From Mesobacillus campisalis (GTDB lineage: Bacteria; Bacillota; Bacilli; Bacillales; Cytobacillaceae), in assembly GCF_000986785.1 (NCBI RefSeq), contig NZ_LAYY01000101.1, forward strand, positions 42,252-106,251: a stretch of DNA of 64,000 nt, given 5' to 3'. The position numbers and the translations under genes were made by a program. The notes beneath the pieces are model-generated. The model did no database searches, was not told where the DNA came from, and saw nothing but the letters and a program-made list of their open reading frames with translations. This document shows, piece after piece, positions 55,715 to 64,000 of the stretch; positions within the stretch are counted from its first letter, which is position 1, and every line of letters begins with the position of its first letter.

Positions 55715-56131
55715 ATGAGTAAAAAGATATTTACAAAAAAAGAGATCGAGATATTATCTAAAAATCCCTATGTAAAATCAGTTAGCCCAAAAGGGATTAC
55801 CTATACTGATGAGTTTAAGGAGCTCTTTATAGCTCAAAACGAAAAGGGAAAGTTTCCAAGTGAAATATTTAGAGACTGTGGGTTCGACCCAGAAATCGTT
55901 GGTAAAAGGCGTATTGATTCAGCAAGTAAAAGATGGCGAGAAGCCTACCTTATGAATGGAGTGATGGGACTCCGTGACACAAGACCAGGAAACTCAGGCA
56001 GATCCAGGGAAAGAGAGCTTTCCATCGAAGAAAAATATGCAAGGTTAGAGGCCGAAATTAACCTGTTGAAAGCAGAGAACGAACTATTAAAAAAGATACG
56101 ATTCGCCGAAAGGGGGATGAAGAAGAAATAA
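55715..56131 (+). CDS. IS150-like transposase OrfA
   Basis: This 138-residue protein has two HTH-like regions (about 5-60, KKEIEILSKNPYVKSVSPKG) and a C-terminal leucine zipper (YARLEAEINLLKAENELLKK), as in IS150 OrfA. It contains the slip sequence A AAA AAG (56089-56095) in the right frame, so an OrfAB fusion can be made. Confidence 0.9.
   Translation: MSKKIFTKKEIEILSKNPYVKSVSPKGITYTDEFKELFIAQNEKGKFPSEIFRDCGFDPEIVGKRRIDSASKRWREAYLMNGVMGLRDTRPGNSGRSRERELSIEEKYARLEAEINLLKAENELLKKIRFAERGMKKK
56089..56095 (+). other. putative -1 programmed frameshift site, A AAA AAG
   Basis: In OrfA the codons read TTA AAA AAG. A -1 shift continues open into OrfB without a stop. Confidence 0.75.
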
Positions 56132-56133
56132 AG

Positions 56134-57048
56134 TTGGCCGCTGACCAGAAGTTCAACCTTATTCATTCCGTTATTCAAAAATACAAACTAAAAGGGATGG
56201 TATCCCACCTCTGTAATGTAGCTGGTGTATCCCGTCAGGGTTACTATAACTACTTTCCAGCTAAACAGGTTGAGAGAAGGAAGGACCAGGAGAAAAAGGA
56301 TGAATCCCTCCGGGACTTGGTTTTAAAGGCATACAATTTCAAGAACCGTAAAAAAGGGGCTCGCCAAATTAAGATGGTATTGGCAGGTCAGTTTGGTGTT
56401 GTCTTCAATCTCAAGAGAATCAGAAGAATCATGAAGAAATACGGAATTGAGAGTCCCTTTAGGAGAGCGAATCCCTATAAACGCATCATGAAGGCTACCC
56501 AGGAGCACAAGATCGTCCCGAACCTTCTTAACAGGGAATTCAAACAGGGAATCCCCTACAAAGTCCTCCTTACGGATATCACCTACCTATATTTTGGAAA
56601 AGGAAAAAGGGCTTATTTATCAACCATTATTGACGCTTCCACCAATGAAGTATTGGCTCATCAGGTCTCCGATCGAGTTACTCTTGATATCGCTACGGAT
56701 ACACTTAAGAAGTTAAAAAGAACGAGGAAGATTAAACTGGCTAAAGGAGCTTATATACACTCTGACCAGGGAGGTCACTATACTAGCCCTGTTTATCAAA
56801 AGCTGGTGAAAAAAATCAGGTTGGGACAATCCATGTCCAGGAGGGGGAACTGTTGGGACAACGCCCCACAGGAATCATTCTTTGGTCATTTTAAGGACCT
56901 GGCTGATATAAAATCATGTGAAACCTTAGAAGAGCTTAAACAAGAAGTGAAAGCTGCAATCCACTACTACAATCACTACAGATATCAATGGAATATGAAA
57001 AAGATGACCCCTGTTGAATACAGAGATCATCTTCTTAAAGTAGCGTAG
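56134..57048 (+). CDS. IS150-like transposase OrfB (DDE integrase)
   Basis: This 304-residue integrase-type transposase has an HTH_21 region (about 20-90), the rve core with D in LLTDITYL, D in IHSDQGGHY and E in NAPQESFFGHFK (the last two separated by 35 residues), and the C-terminal YNHYRYQWNMKKMTPVEYR block. It can be made alone from TTG 56134 or as an OrfAB fusion. The reading frame is intact, so the element may be active. Confidence 0.92.
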   Translation: MAADQKFNLIHSVIQKYKLKGMVSHLCNVAGVSRQGYYNYFPAKQVERRKDQEKKDESLRDLVLKAYNFKNRKKGARQIKMVLAGQFGVVFNLKRIRRIMKKYGIESPFRRANPYKRIMKATQEHKIVPNLLNREFKQGIPYKVLLTDITYLYFGKGKRAYLSTIIDASTNEVLAHQVSDRVTLDIATDTLKKLKRTRKIKLAKGAYIHSDQGGHYTSPVYQKLVKKIRLGQSMSRRGNCWDNAPQESFFGHFKDLADIKSCETLEELKQEVKAAIHYYNHYRYQWNMKKMTPVEYRDHLLKVA

Positions 57049-57117
57049 CTTTTTTTAAAATGTCCTTTACAAAGGGTACAGATTAAAATGGACTGGCGTG
57101 CTTTTTCGTTTCATGTG

Positions 57118-58692
57118 CTAATTTTTGAACCAGGTGAAGGCCAGAACGGAGAGAGGGCGGCCAACGACAGGGATTCTTGCGAGTTCCTCTTTTTTTACCA
57201 GTCCGGCCAGCAGGACGAGCAGGCAGTATGTGATGGAAATCAAAACAGCCGCTGCCAGTACGCGTATGTGAAGGACGGAGATGGTACTGAGGCTGTCCCA
57301 AATTTGAAAGCCAATCCAGCCTGAGAGCCCCATGACAAGGAATGTTTTGGCATATTCCAAAAGGTGGAAGGTGAAAGAGACGGCCTTCAGGACGGTCGCA
57401 AAATGAAGTATGGTGACGAGCACGAATCCCATCGTTAGCCCAAGTGCGGCTCCATTGATGCCAAAGGCAGGCTGGCTTGCGAGCATAAAGATCACGGCTG
57501 TTTTTGCGGCATTTCCGACCAGGCTGTTGATCATCGCTGCCCTGGCAAGGTCCAGAGCCTGCAGGGTGGCTTGAAGCGGACCCTGAAAATAATAGAAAAT
57601 AAAAAACGGTGCCATCAGCTTGATGAAGCCTGTTCCGCTGTCAGTTCCATACATCACGAGCATCAAAGGCTCGGCCAGCACATACAGGACGATGACGGCC
57701 AGTCCCCCGGTTAAAAGCGAGAAGCGCAGCGACTGCTGCAGCAGATGTTCAATCACCCGGTAATTCTTTTGGGAGTTGGCTTCACTGATGGCCGGCACAA
57801 GGGAAGTGGAAAGCGAAAAAGTGATGAACGACGGCAGCATGAGCAGCGGCAGGGCAAAACCGGTCAATGCGCCATACTGCTTTGTAGCCGCGCCCACGGC
57901 TACACCTGCCAGGGCAAGGCTGTGTGCCACCACGATTGGTTCGAAAAACCAAGATATCGAGCCAATCATCCTGCTGCCCATCGTGGGCAGGGAGATGCTC
58001 ATCAGTTCCCCGAAGGTTGATTTTCCTGATTGGACAAATTGAAAAAAGTCTTTTCGAAGCCGGAATTTTTTCTTGATTTTAAAAGCGGTCATTAAATAAA
58101 GCAGGGAAACGAGTTCCCCGATGACCGATGAAGCCATGGCGGCAGCCGCCGCGTATTCAATACCGTAAGGCAGGAAAGTCTTTGTCATCACAGCAATCAA
58201 GGTAATCCGAACCACCTGCTCGATCACTTGCGATATGGCAGCAGGCTTCATATTTTGCCTTCCCTGGAAATACCCCCTTAAGACGGAAGAAACGGCAATG
58301 ATAGGCACCACCGGGGCAATTGCGAGCAAAGGAAGCAAAGTCCGCTGGTCCGTAAACAAAGTTTGCGATAAATGGGGAGCCAGCAGGAATAGGGCCGGAG
58401 TAAATATGAGGGAAAGCGAGATGGTGGTGGCCAGTGAGACAACAAGTATTTTTTTTATTTTCGCAAAATCACCCTTCGCCTCGGCCTCGGCCACATGCTT
58501 CGAAATGGCCACTGGCAAACCCATCTGGGTAATCGTGACAACCAGGATAAAAGTTGGGACGGCCATCATATACAGGCCCACGCCTTCTTCCCCGATGAAC
58601 CTTGCAACGACAATCCGGTTGATGAACCCGAGAATTCTGGTTACCAGGCCGGCTATCAGCAATATCACGGTTCCTTTCAAAAATTTGGACAT
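57118..58692 (-). CDS. spoVB: stage V sporulation protein B (MOP-family lipid II flippase-like)
   Basis: This 524-residue polytopic protein has about 14 membrane segments and the MVF/MOP family start FLKGTVILLIAGLVTRILGF with IGEEGVGLYMMAVP. SpoVB is needed for spore cortex synthesis and probably moves lipid-linked peptidoglycan precursors. The 3' end lies 38 bp from the IS right end, and the gene itself is intact. It is divergent from comN. Confidence 0.95.
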   Translation of the reverse strand: MSKFLKGTVILLIAGLVTRILGFINRIVVARFIGEEGVGLYMMAVPTFILVVTITQMGLPVAISKHVAEAEAKGDFAKIKKILVVSLATTISLSLIFTPALFLLAPHLSQTLFTDQRTLLPLLAIAPVVPIIAVSSVLRGYFQGRQNMKPAAISQVIEQVVRITLIAVMTKTFLPYGIEYAAAAAMASSVIGELVSLLYLMTAFKIKKKFRLRKDFFQFVQSGKSTFGELMSISLPTMGSRMIGSISWFFEPIVVAHSLALAGVAVGAATKQYGALTGFALPLLMLPSFITFSLSTSLVPAISEANSQKNYRVIEHLLQQSLRFSLLTGGLAVIVLYVLAEPLMLVMYGTDSGTGFIKLMAPFFIFYYFQGPLQATLQALDLARAAMINSLVGNAAKTAVIFMLASQPAFGINGAALGLTMGFVLVTILHFATVLKAVSFTFHLLEYAKTFLVMGLSGWIGFQIWDSLSTISVLHIRVLAAAVLISITYCLLVLLAGLVKKEELARIPVVGRPLSVLAFTWFKN

Positions 58693-58816
58693 CCTGCTCC
58701 CGCCTTCTCAAACAAGCTAAATTCAGATACAATAATCTATATGCACAAGAGTGGACAAAGCATGACAGGATTAAAGTTTTTTCAAAATTGACAGGAAGCC
58801 AGGGAGGCGGATTGAG

Positions 58817-59113
58817 ATGGAGAGCGGGCATAGCTATGAGGCATACAGGAACCAGGTCACTCCAGCATTAAACAGCAAAAGGGAGGAATTCGAAATGCTC
58901 GGCTACGGTTCTGTCAGCGGGCAGCAATTATGGGAGTTCCTTGTCCAAAAAAAGTGGAAGAAGCAAAAGGAAGGAATCCGCCTGTACGAAATCGTAGCCG
59001 AAATTATGGCGATCCAGCCCGGGGAATTCATGAACCATGCCACGGTTGAGGCTTTTAAACTTGGAAGCTTTGCTCTTGATGATGAAGATGAATTAAAGGA
59101 ATTGTTAAAATAG
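58817..59113 (+). CDS. comN: post-transcriptional regulator ComN (YrzD)
   Basis: This 98-residue ComN family protein is known in B. subtilis to control comE mRNA localisation. It has the conserved LWEFLVQKKWKKQKEGIRLYEIVAEIM and NHATVEAFK segments. GGAGGCGG lies upstream of ATG 58817. Competence genes themselves are not in this window. Confidence 0.88.
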   Translation: MESGHSYEAYRNQVTPALNSKREEFEMLGYGSVSGQQLWEFLVQKKWKKQKEGIRLYEIVAEIMAIQPGEFMNHATVEAFKLGSFALDDEDELKELLK

Positions 59114-59146
59114 GCGGCGGTTTGCCTTTAATTGTAAAAGATGAAA

Positions 59147-59175
59147 TTGACAGTCAATTTAAACTGATTCATAAT
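59147..59175 (+). promoter_or_regulatory. probable sigma-A promoter of secDF
   Basis: TTGACA (59147-59152), a 17-base spacer and CATAAT (59170-59175), about 100 bp before secDF. Confidence 0.7.
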
Positions 59176-59185
59176 AAAAATGCTA

Positions 59186-59225
59186 TCTCCCGGGGAGCTT
59201 CAGCCTGCCGAATCCCGCCGGGAGA
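59186..59225 (+). other. leader stem-loop upstream of secDF
   Basis: TCTCCCGG and CCGGGAGA pair perfectly around a 24-base loop within the secDF 5' leader, without a T tract. A role in expression control is possible. Confidence 0.45.
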
Positions 59226-59272
59226 ATATCTGCATATTCTTTTGCTAACAGACTAAGGAGGACTTATACATA

Positions 59273-61534
59273 ATGGTAAAACGGAGTCGCATCATTGCGT
59301 TCTTTCTGATTGTTTTGCTGATCGGGGGCGCAATGGGCCTAACAACCCAGAATATACTGGGGAATATCAAGCTTGGACTTGACTTGCAGGGCGGGTTTGA
59401 GGTTCTCTACGAAGTGAAGACGAAGGACGGACAGCCGGTTGACCGGGAAACATTGGTCAGTACGGTCGAAGCGCTTGACCGCCGTGTCAACGTTCTCGGG
59501 GTAAGCGAGCCGAATATACAGATAGAAGGTGAAAACCGGATCCGCGTCCAGCTTGCCGGTGTTACCGACCAGGCGAAGGCAAGGGAAATCCTTTCCACCG
59601 AAGCGAATCTGAGTTTCCGGGACGCCAATGACAATCTGATGATGGACGGCGGCGACCTCGCTGAAAATGGAGCATCCCAGAGTTTCGATGAAAATAACCG
59701 CCCAAGCGTTTCGCTTACCTTAAAAAGCGGCGATGAGTTCGGAAGGGTAACGAGCGAAATCCTTTCGATGTATCCCGATAATCAGCTGGTCATCTGGCTT
59801 GATTTTGAAGAAGGGGCCGATTCCTACAAGGAAGAAAGAATGAAGGCAGACCCTAAGTTCCTGTCCGCTCCAAATGTTGATCAGGTCCTGTCGCAGAAAA
59901 CGGTGCAGATTACCGGCAACTTTTCCATCGATGAAGCGAAGGAGCTGGCCAACCTGCTGAATGCAGGGGCATTGCCGGTGGAGCTTCAGGAAGAATATTC
60001 GACGTCTGTTGGCGCAAAATTCGGGGAACAGGCACTGACAACAACCATCTATGCCGGAATCATCGGCATCTTGGCCATCTTCGCGTTCATGCTCGCCATA
60101 TACAGATTCCCGGGCGTGATTGCCTTTGTAACACTATCGATTTATATTTATCTCGTTCTGCTTGTATTCGACTGGATGAATGCGGTCCTGACACTGCCGG
60201 GCATTGCTGCGCTGATTCTGGGTGTCGGGATGGCAGTTGATGCGAACATCATCACCTACGAACGGATAAAAGAAGAGTTGAAGGTAGGCCGGAATATTCA
60301 GGCTGCCTTTAAGGCCGGCAGCAAAAACTCGCTTTCGACGATCCTGGATGCTAACTTTACAACGCTTATTGCGGCCCTTGTCCTGTTTGTGTACGGGACA
60401 AGCTCGATAAAAGGGTTTGCCACAATGCTGATCGTCAGCATTCTGCTGAGCTTCATTACCGCTGTGTTTGGATCCCGGGCGTTCCTGGCCCTTTGGGTGA
60501 GCAGCGGACTGCTAAAGGACAAGCCAGGATGGTTTGGCGTGAAAAAGAGCGAAATCCATGATCTGGCTGATAATGTGGATACGCTTGATCTGAAGACGAA
60601 ATTCGAAAACATTGATTTTATCAAGAACCGCAAGACATTCTTCATGATTTCTGCTGGATTGATTGCAGCCGGGCTGATCATTCTCGCTATTTTCAGGCTC
60701 AATCTTGGCATCGATTTTGCCAGCGGTACGAGAATTGAAGTGTTGTCCGAGAGCCGGATCAATGCAGACGAGCTAAAGGAGGACTTGCAGGCTTCCGGAA
60801 TTGAGACGGATGATATCGTCATTTCAGGCGACAATGGCGAAATAGGCGTTGCACGCTATAAGGACGCTCTCACGAAAGAAGAGATTGCCGATCTGAAGGC
60901 CGCCTTTGAGGGCAAATACGGCGCAGAGCCGAATGTCAGCACCGTTTCACCGACAATCGGAAAAGAACTGGCGAAAAATGGTTTCATTGCCCTTTTGATC
61001 GCCTCGGTCGGAATTGTTCTCTACGTTACATTCCGGTTTGAATGGCGCATGGCTTTGCCGGCCATCATTTCACTCCTGCATGATGCTTTCTTCATCATTG
61101 CGGTGTTCAGCCTGCTGCGGCTGGAAGTGGACCTTACTTTCATTGCGGCAATCCTGACGATTATCGGTTATTCGATTAATGACACAATTGTGACGTTTGA
61201 CCGGATCAGGGAAAACCTGCAGAAGAAAAAGAGACTTAGGACTCCTGAGGATATTGCCGAAATTGCCAACAGGAGTCTTCGTCAGACGATGGGCCGCTCT
61301 GTGAATACCGTATTGACGGTCGTGCTGCCTGTCATAGCCTTGCTGATTTTCGGCAGTGAATCGATCTGGAACTTCTCCTTTGCCCTGCTGATCGGCTTGA
61401 TTTCAGGAACCTACTCTTCCTTGTTTATTGCCGCCCAGCTGTGGTACGTTCTGAAAAAGAGGGAATTAAAGCAAAAAGGCACGATTGTTACGTATAAGGA
61501 AAAACGCAAAAATACGGATGAACCGGTGGTCTGA
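59273..61534 (+). CDS. secDF: fused protein translocase subunit SecDF
   Basis: This 753-residue natural fusion of SecD and SecF uses the proton gradient to help protein export after SecYEG/SecA. The N-half has the first membrane segment, the periplasmic P1 region (LDLQGGFEVLYEV, VNVLGVSEPNIQIEG) and GVGMAVDANIITYERI. The F-half begins near 445 (FDASG-type NLGIDFASGTRIEVL) with ILTIIGYSINDTIVTFDRIREN. Twelve membrane segments are expected. The stop is followed by a strong terminator. Confidence 0.97.
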   Translation: MVKRSRIIAFFLIVLLIGGAMGLTTQNILGNIKLGLDLQGGFEVLYEVKTKDGQPVDRETLVSTVEALDRRVNVLGVSEPNIQIEGENRIRVQLAGVTDQAKAREILSTEANLSFRDANDNLMMDGGDLAENGASQSFDENNRPSVSLTLKSGDEFGRVTSEILSMYPDNQLVIWLDFEEGADSYKEERMKADPKFLSAPNVDQVLSQKTVQITGNFSIDEAKELANLLNAGALPVELQEEYSTSVGAKFGEQALTTTIYAGIIGILAIFAFMLAIYRFPGVIAFVTLSIYIYLVLLVFDWMNAVLTLPGIAALILGVGMAVDANIITYERIKEELKVGRNIQAAFKAGSKNSLSTILDANFTTLIAALVLFVYGTSSIKGFATMLIVSILLSFITAVFGSRAFLALWVSSGLLKDKPGWFGVKKSEIHDLADNVDTLDLKTKFENIDFIKNRKTFFMISAGLIAAGLIILAIFRLNLGIDFASGTRIEVLSESRINADELKEDLQASGIETDDIVISGDNGEIGVARYKDALTKEEIADLKAAFEGKYGAEPNVSTVSPTIGKELAKNGFIALLIASVGIVLYVTFRFEWRMALPAIISLLHDAFFIIAVFSLLRLEVDLTFIAAILTIIGYSINDTIVTFDRIRENLQKKKRLRTPEDIAEIANRSLRQTMGRSVNTVLTVVLPVIALLIFGSESIWNFSFALLIGLISGTYSSLFIAAQLWYVLKKRELKQKGTIVTYKEKRKNTDEPVV

Positions 61535-61560
61535 TTAGATTCGCAGCTGCCTCCGGTTGA

Positions 61561-61602
61561 AGCAAAGACGCCGCAGGGAAGCTTTCCTGCGGCGTCTTTG
61601 CT
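61561..61602 (+). terminator. strong intrinsic terminator after secDF
   Basis: AGCAAAGACGCCGCAGG and CCTGCGGCGTCTTTGCT pair over about 17 bases; the T-rich tail is short. Confidence 0.8.
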
Positions 61603-61687
61603 GTCTGTCAAGGCTTGTTCAGGCTATAAACGCCAATTGAAACAGCGGGGCACCTTCTGTATAATAGAAAGGCTGAGAGGTGAGCGT

Positions 61688-64000
61688 ATGCTGAAATCCA
61701 GGACAAGATGGGTTGTCAAGCCCACAGACCTGCAAAAAGCGCAAGAGCTGGCAGAGGCAATGAACATTGCCCCGACAACAGCTGCCTTGCTAGTGAATCG
61801 CGGAATAGATACCGTGGAAAATGCCCGGTATTTTTTATTTGAACAAACACTGTCCTTCCATGATCCTTTTCTATTAAAAGGAATGGATGTGCTGGTAGAA
61901 AGAGTGAAACGCGCCATCGAGGATGGCGAACCGATCTTGATTTTTGGAGACTATGATGCGGATGGTGTCAGTTCCACAACCGTCATGATGAGGGTTCTGC
62001 TCGACATGGGGGCCAATGTGGACTACTACATTCCAAACCGCTTTACTGAAGGGTATGGCCCGAATGAAGCTGCCTTCAGAAAGGCCGCGGAAAAGGGAAT
62101 AAAGCTGATCATTACCGTCGATACCGGAATATCGGCGCTTCATGAAGCAAAGATTGCCCGCGATCTGGGGCTGGACCTGATTATTACCGATCACCATGAA
62201 CCTGGACCGGCCCTGCCGGAGGCCCTGGCCATCATCCACCCAAAACTGGAGGACAGCGTCTACCCATTCAGGGAGCTTGCCGGTGTCGGTGTTGCCTTTA
62301 AGGTGGCACATGCCCTGTACGGGTTTGTCCCGGAGGACTTGCTTGAAATTGCCGCTATCGGAACCATTGCCGACCTTGTCTCTCTAACAGGAGAAAACCG
62401 GCTGATTGCCAAACATGGAATTTCACAGCTTAAGAGAACCAATAATCATGGGCTGCGCGCTCTGCTGTCTCTGTCGAAAACGGAGCCTTCCGCCATCAGT
62501 GAGGAAACAATCGGCTTCATGATCGGTCCGCGCATCAATGCTGCCGGCCGGCTTGGCAGCGCCGATCCCGCTGTCCAACTGCTGCTGACAGATTCCCGGG
62601 AGGAAGCGATCATGCTGGCGGAGGAAATCGACCTGCTCAACAAGGAAAGGCAAAGCCTTGTCGCTGCCATTTCCGAGGAAGCCATTAAGGAAGTGGAGAT
62701 GAATTTTCCAGTCAAGGACAATCATGTTCTTGTCATTGGCAGGGAAGGCTGGAATCCGGGAGTCATTGGCATAGTGGCTTCAAGGCTGGTTGAGAAATTC
62801 TACAGGCCGACGATCGTGCTCAGTTTTGACAAGGAAAAGGGAATCGCAAAAGGTTCAGCCAGAAGCATCGCTGGATTCGACCTTTTTAAAAATCTGTCCA
62901 CCTGCCGTGACCTTCTGCCGCATTTTGGCGGCCATCCGATGGCTGCCGGGATGACGCTTGGCCTTGAGGATGTGGGCCAGCTCAGGGAAAGGCTGAATGT
63001 CCTTGCCGCCGAACAGCTGAGCGAAAAGGATCTGATACCTGTCACCCAGGTAGATCTCGAGGTCCGCCTTGAGGAAATCAGTCTTGAAAGCATAAAGGAA
63101 ATGGGGCAGCTTGCGCCTTATGGTGTGGATAATCCTAAGCCGAAGGTAATGATCAAGGATGCCCAAATTGCTTCGATGCGAAGAATCGGAAGCAACAACA
63201 GCCATATCAAGATGACGCTAGCCAACGGCGGGGCGTCCCTTGATGGCGTTGGTTTCGGACTGGGCGGGCTGTATGAGCAGATTTCTCCGATTTCCTCTGT
63301 CTCGGCCATTGGCGAGCTGTCCATCAATGAATGGAACAATATCAGGAAGCCGCAGATTTTCCTTCAGGATGTGGCTGTACACTCATGGCAGATGTTTGAC
63401 CTGAGGGGTCTCAGGCGGCATGAAAAGCTTGTCGAGATGATACCTGGCCAATCCACCAAATGGGTTGTTTTTGGGGACGGAGGGGAAGAGAAGTTTTCTG
63501 CTTTTATAGCGGGGCCGCTAAGTAAAATCAGTACGGCAGAGGAAGCAGCCTATATGGATGTTGATGACCAGAATATTGTGCTTCTGGATATGCCGCCATC
63601 AAGGCAGATTCTTGAAAAGTTATTTTCCGGCAAATCCCCGTCCAGGATCTATGTCCACTTTTACAAGGAAAACAGTGACTTCTTCAGTACCATGCCAACG
63701 AGGGAACACTTTAAATGGTTTTATGCGTTTTTGGCGAAGAAGGGTGTTTTTGACCTGAAAACCTATGGGGAGGACCTGGCAAAATACCGCGGCTGGACAA
63801 AAGAAAGTGTGGATTTTATGTCACAGGTGTTTTTTGACCTGGATTTTGTTAAAATAAACAATGGATTAATTTCCTTGGAGAAAAGTGTGCCGAAAAGGGA
63901 CTTATCTGAATCAAAGACTTACCAGAGAAAACAAGCTACATTCGCTCTTGAAAATGATTTGCTCTATTCAACATTCGAGCAGCTTAAAAGCTGGTTCGAC
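61688..64000 (+). CDS. recJ: single-stranded-DNA-specific exonuclease RecJ (3' end outside window)
   Basis: This DHH-family 5'-3' exonuclease acts in recombination and repair. At least 771 codons are open to the window edge. Motifs: DYDADGVSSTT (motif I), NRFTEGYGP, VDTGIS, the DHH motif in IITDHHEPG, and the DHHA1 GGHPMAAGMTLG block near residue 420. ATG 61688 follows GAGAGGTGAG. In B. subtilis other genes separate secDF from recJ; here recJ follows directly. Confidence 0.96.
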   Translation, partial: MLKSRTRWVVKPTDLQKAQELAEAMNIAPTTAALLVNRGIDTVENARYFLFEQTLSFHDPFLLKGMDVLVERVKRAIEDGEPILIFGDYDADGVSSTTVMMRVLLDMGANVDYYIPNRFTEGYGPNEAAFRKAAEKGIKLIITVDTGISALHEAKIARDLGLDLIITDHHEPGPALPEALAIIHPKLEDSVYPFRELAGVGVAFKVAHALYGFVPEDLLEIAAIGTIADLVSLTGENRLIAKHGISQLKRTNNHGLRALLSLSKTEPSAISEETIGFMIGPRINAAGRLGSADPAVQLLLTDSREEAIMLAEEIDLLNKERQSLVAAISEEAIKEVEMNFPVKDNHVLVIGREGWNPGVIGIVASRLVEKFYRPTIVLSFDKEKGIAKGSARSIAGFDLFKNLSTCRDLLPHFGGHPMAAGMTLGLEDVGQLRERLNVLAAEQLSEKDLIPVTQVDLEVRLEEISLESIKEMGQLAPYGVDNPKPKVMIKDAQIASMRRIGSNNSHIKMTLANGGASLDGVGFGLGGLYEQISPISSVSAIGELSINEWNNIRKPQIFLQDVAVHSWQMFDLRGLRRHEKLVEMIPGQSTKWVVFGDGGEEKFSAFIAGPLSKISTAEEAAYMDVDDQNIVLLDMPPSRQILEKLFSGKSPSRIYVHFYKENSDFFSTMPTREHFKWFYAFLAKKGVFDLKTYGEDLAKYRGWTKESVDFMSQVFFDLDFVKINNGLISLEKSVPKRDLSESKTYQRKQATFALENDLLYSTFEQLKSWFD

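Larger units (their letters stand above)
55623..57080 (+). mobile_element. complete IS3-family (IS150-like) insertion sequence, 1458 bp
   Basis: The terminal inverted repeats start TGTATCCTGTGTAGTAGAC (55623) and, on the other strand from 57080, TGTACCCTTTGTAAAGGACA. About 26 of the first 33 bases match. It contains orfA, a slip site and orfB, all intact. No clear target-site duplication is visible (AAC before, GAT after). Confidence 0.9.

Overview
The window comes from the chromosome of an endospore-forming member of the Bacillaceae (Firmicutes) of moderate GC content. The evidence is the sporulation genes (spoVID, ysxE, spoIIB, spoIVFA/FB, spo0B, safA, bofC, spoVB), strong AGGAGG-type ribosome binding sites, frequent GTG/TTG starts, a T-box leader and an L21 leader. 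The gene order follows the known Bacillus subtilis order spoVID-ysxE-valS-folC-(comC)-spoIIB-maf-radC-mreBCD-minCD-spoIVFAB-rplU-prp-rpmA-spo0B-obg-pheBA-niaR-nifS-nadBCA-safA-bofC-ruvAB-queA-tgt-yajC-yrzE-yrbG-spoVB-comN-secDF-recJ. The species cannot be fixed from sequence reading alone.

Layout. 1-1296: right-hand part of an IS3-family insertion sequence (minus strand), running off the window edge. 1.5-4.2 kb: spoVID and ysxE (spore coat morphogenesis) and a small membrane protein. 4.4-5.8 kb: an isolated, AT-rich O-antigen-ligase-type membrane protein. 5.8-10.3 kb: T-box-controlled valS, then folC. 10.4-25.2 kb: the main accessory region. It holds a diguanylate cyclase, three divergent minor pseudopilin genes, and a ten-gene type IV pilus operon (acidic membrane protein, VanW-like/G5 protein, pilB, pilT, pilC, pilA, prepilin peptidase, pilM, pilN, pilO). 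This sits exactly where B. subtilis has only comC, between folC and spoIIB. 25.3-35.5 kb: spoIIB, maf, radC, the mre/min cell-shape and division-site genes, the spoIVFA/FB sigma-K processing pair, and an RNase G gene absent from B. subtilis. 35.5-40.1 kb: ribosomal proteins L21 and L27 with the Prp protease, spo0B, obg, and pheB-pheA. 40.1-45.5 kb: the divergent NiaR-controlled NAD synthesis genes. 45.5-49.8 kb: safA with three internal repeat arrays, an overlapping kinase-fold gene, and bofC. 49.9-55.6 kb: ruvAB, queA-tgt, yajC and two membrane proteins. 55.6-57.1 kb: a complete IS150-like element. 57.1-64 kb: spoVB, comN, secDF and the 5' part of recJ.

Functional links. The T4P region looks like a self-contained c-di-GMP-responsive pilus system: PilB carries two MshEN-type motifs and a diguanylate cyclase lies a few kilobases away. 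Several pil-operon proteins carry long acidic low-complexity segments, and a perfect 16-bp palindrome occurs twice in the operon, once in the pilA leader. SafA, SpoVID, YsxE and the kinase-fold protein next to safA point to spore coat assembly. NadA, NadB, NadC and the NifS-like desulfurase are tied together by a NiaR operator in the divergent promoter.

Non-coding structure is rich. There are two dispersed repeat families with two copies each, a perfect 42-bp palindrome, many intrinsic terminators, and an IS that split the terminator between two convergent genes.
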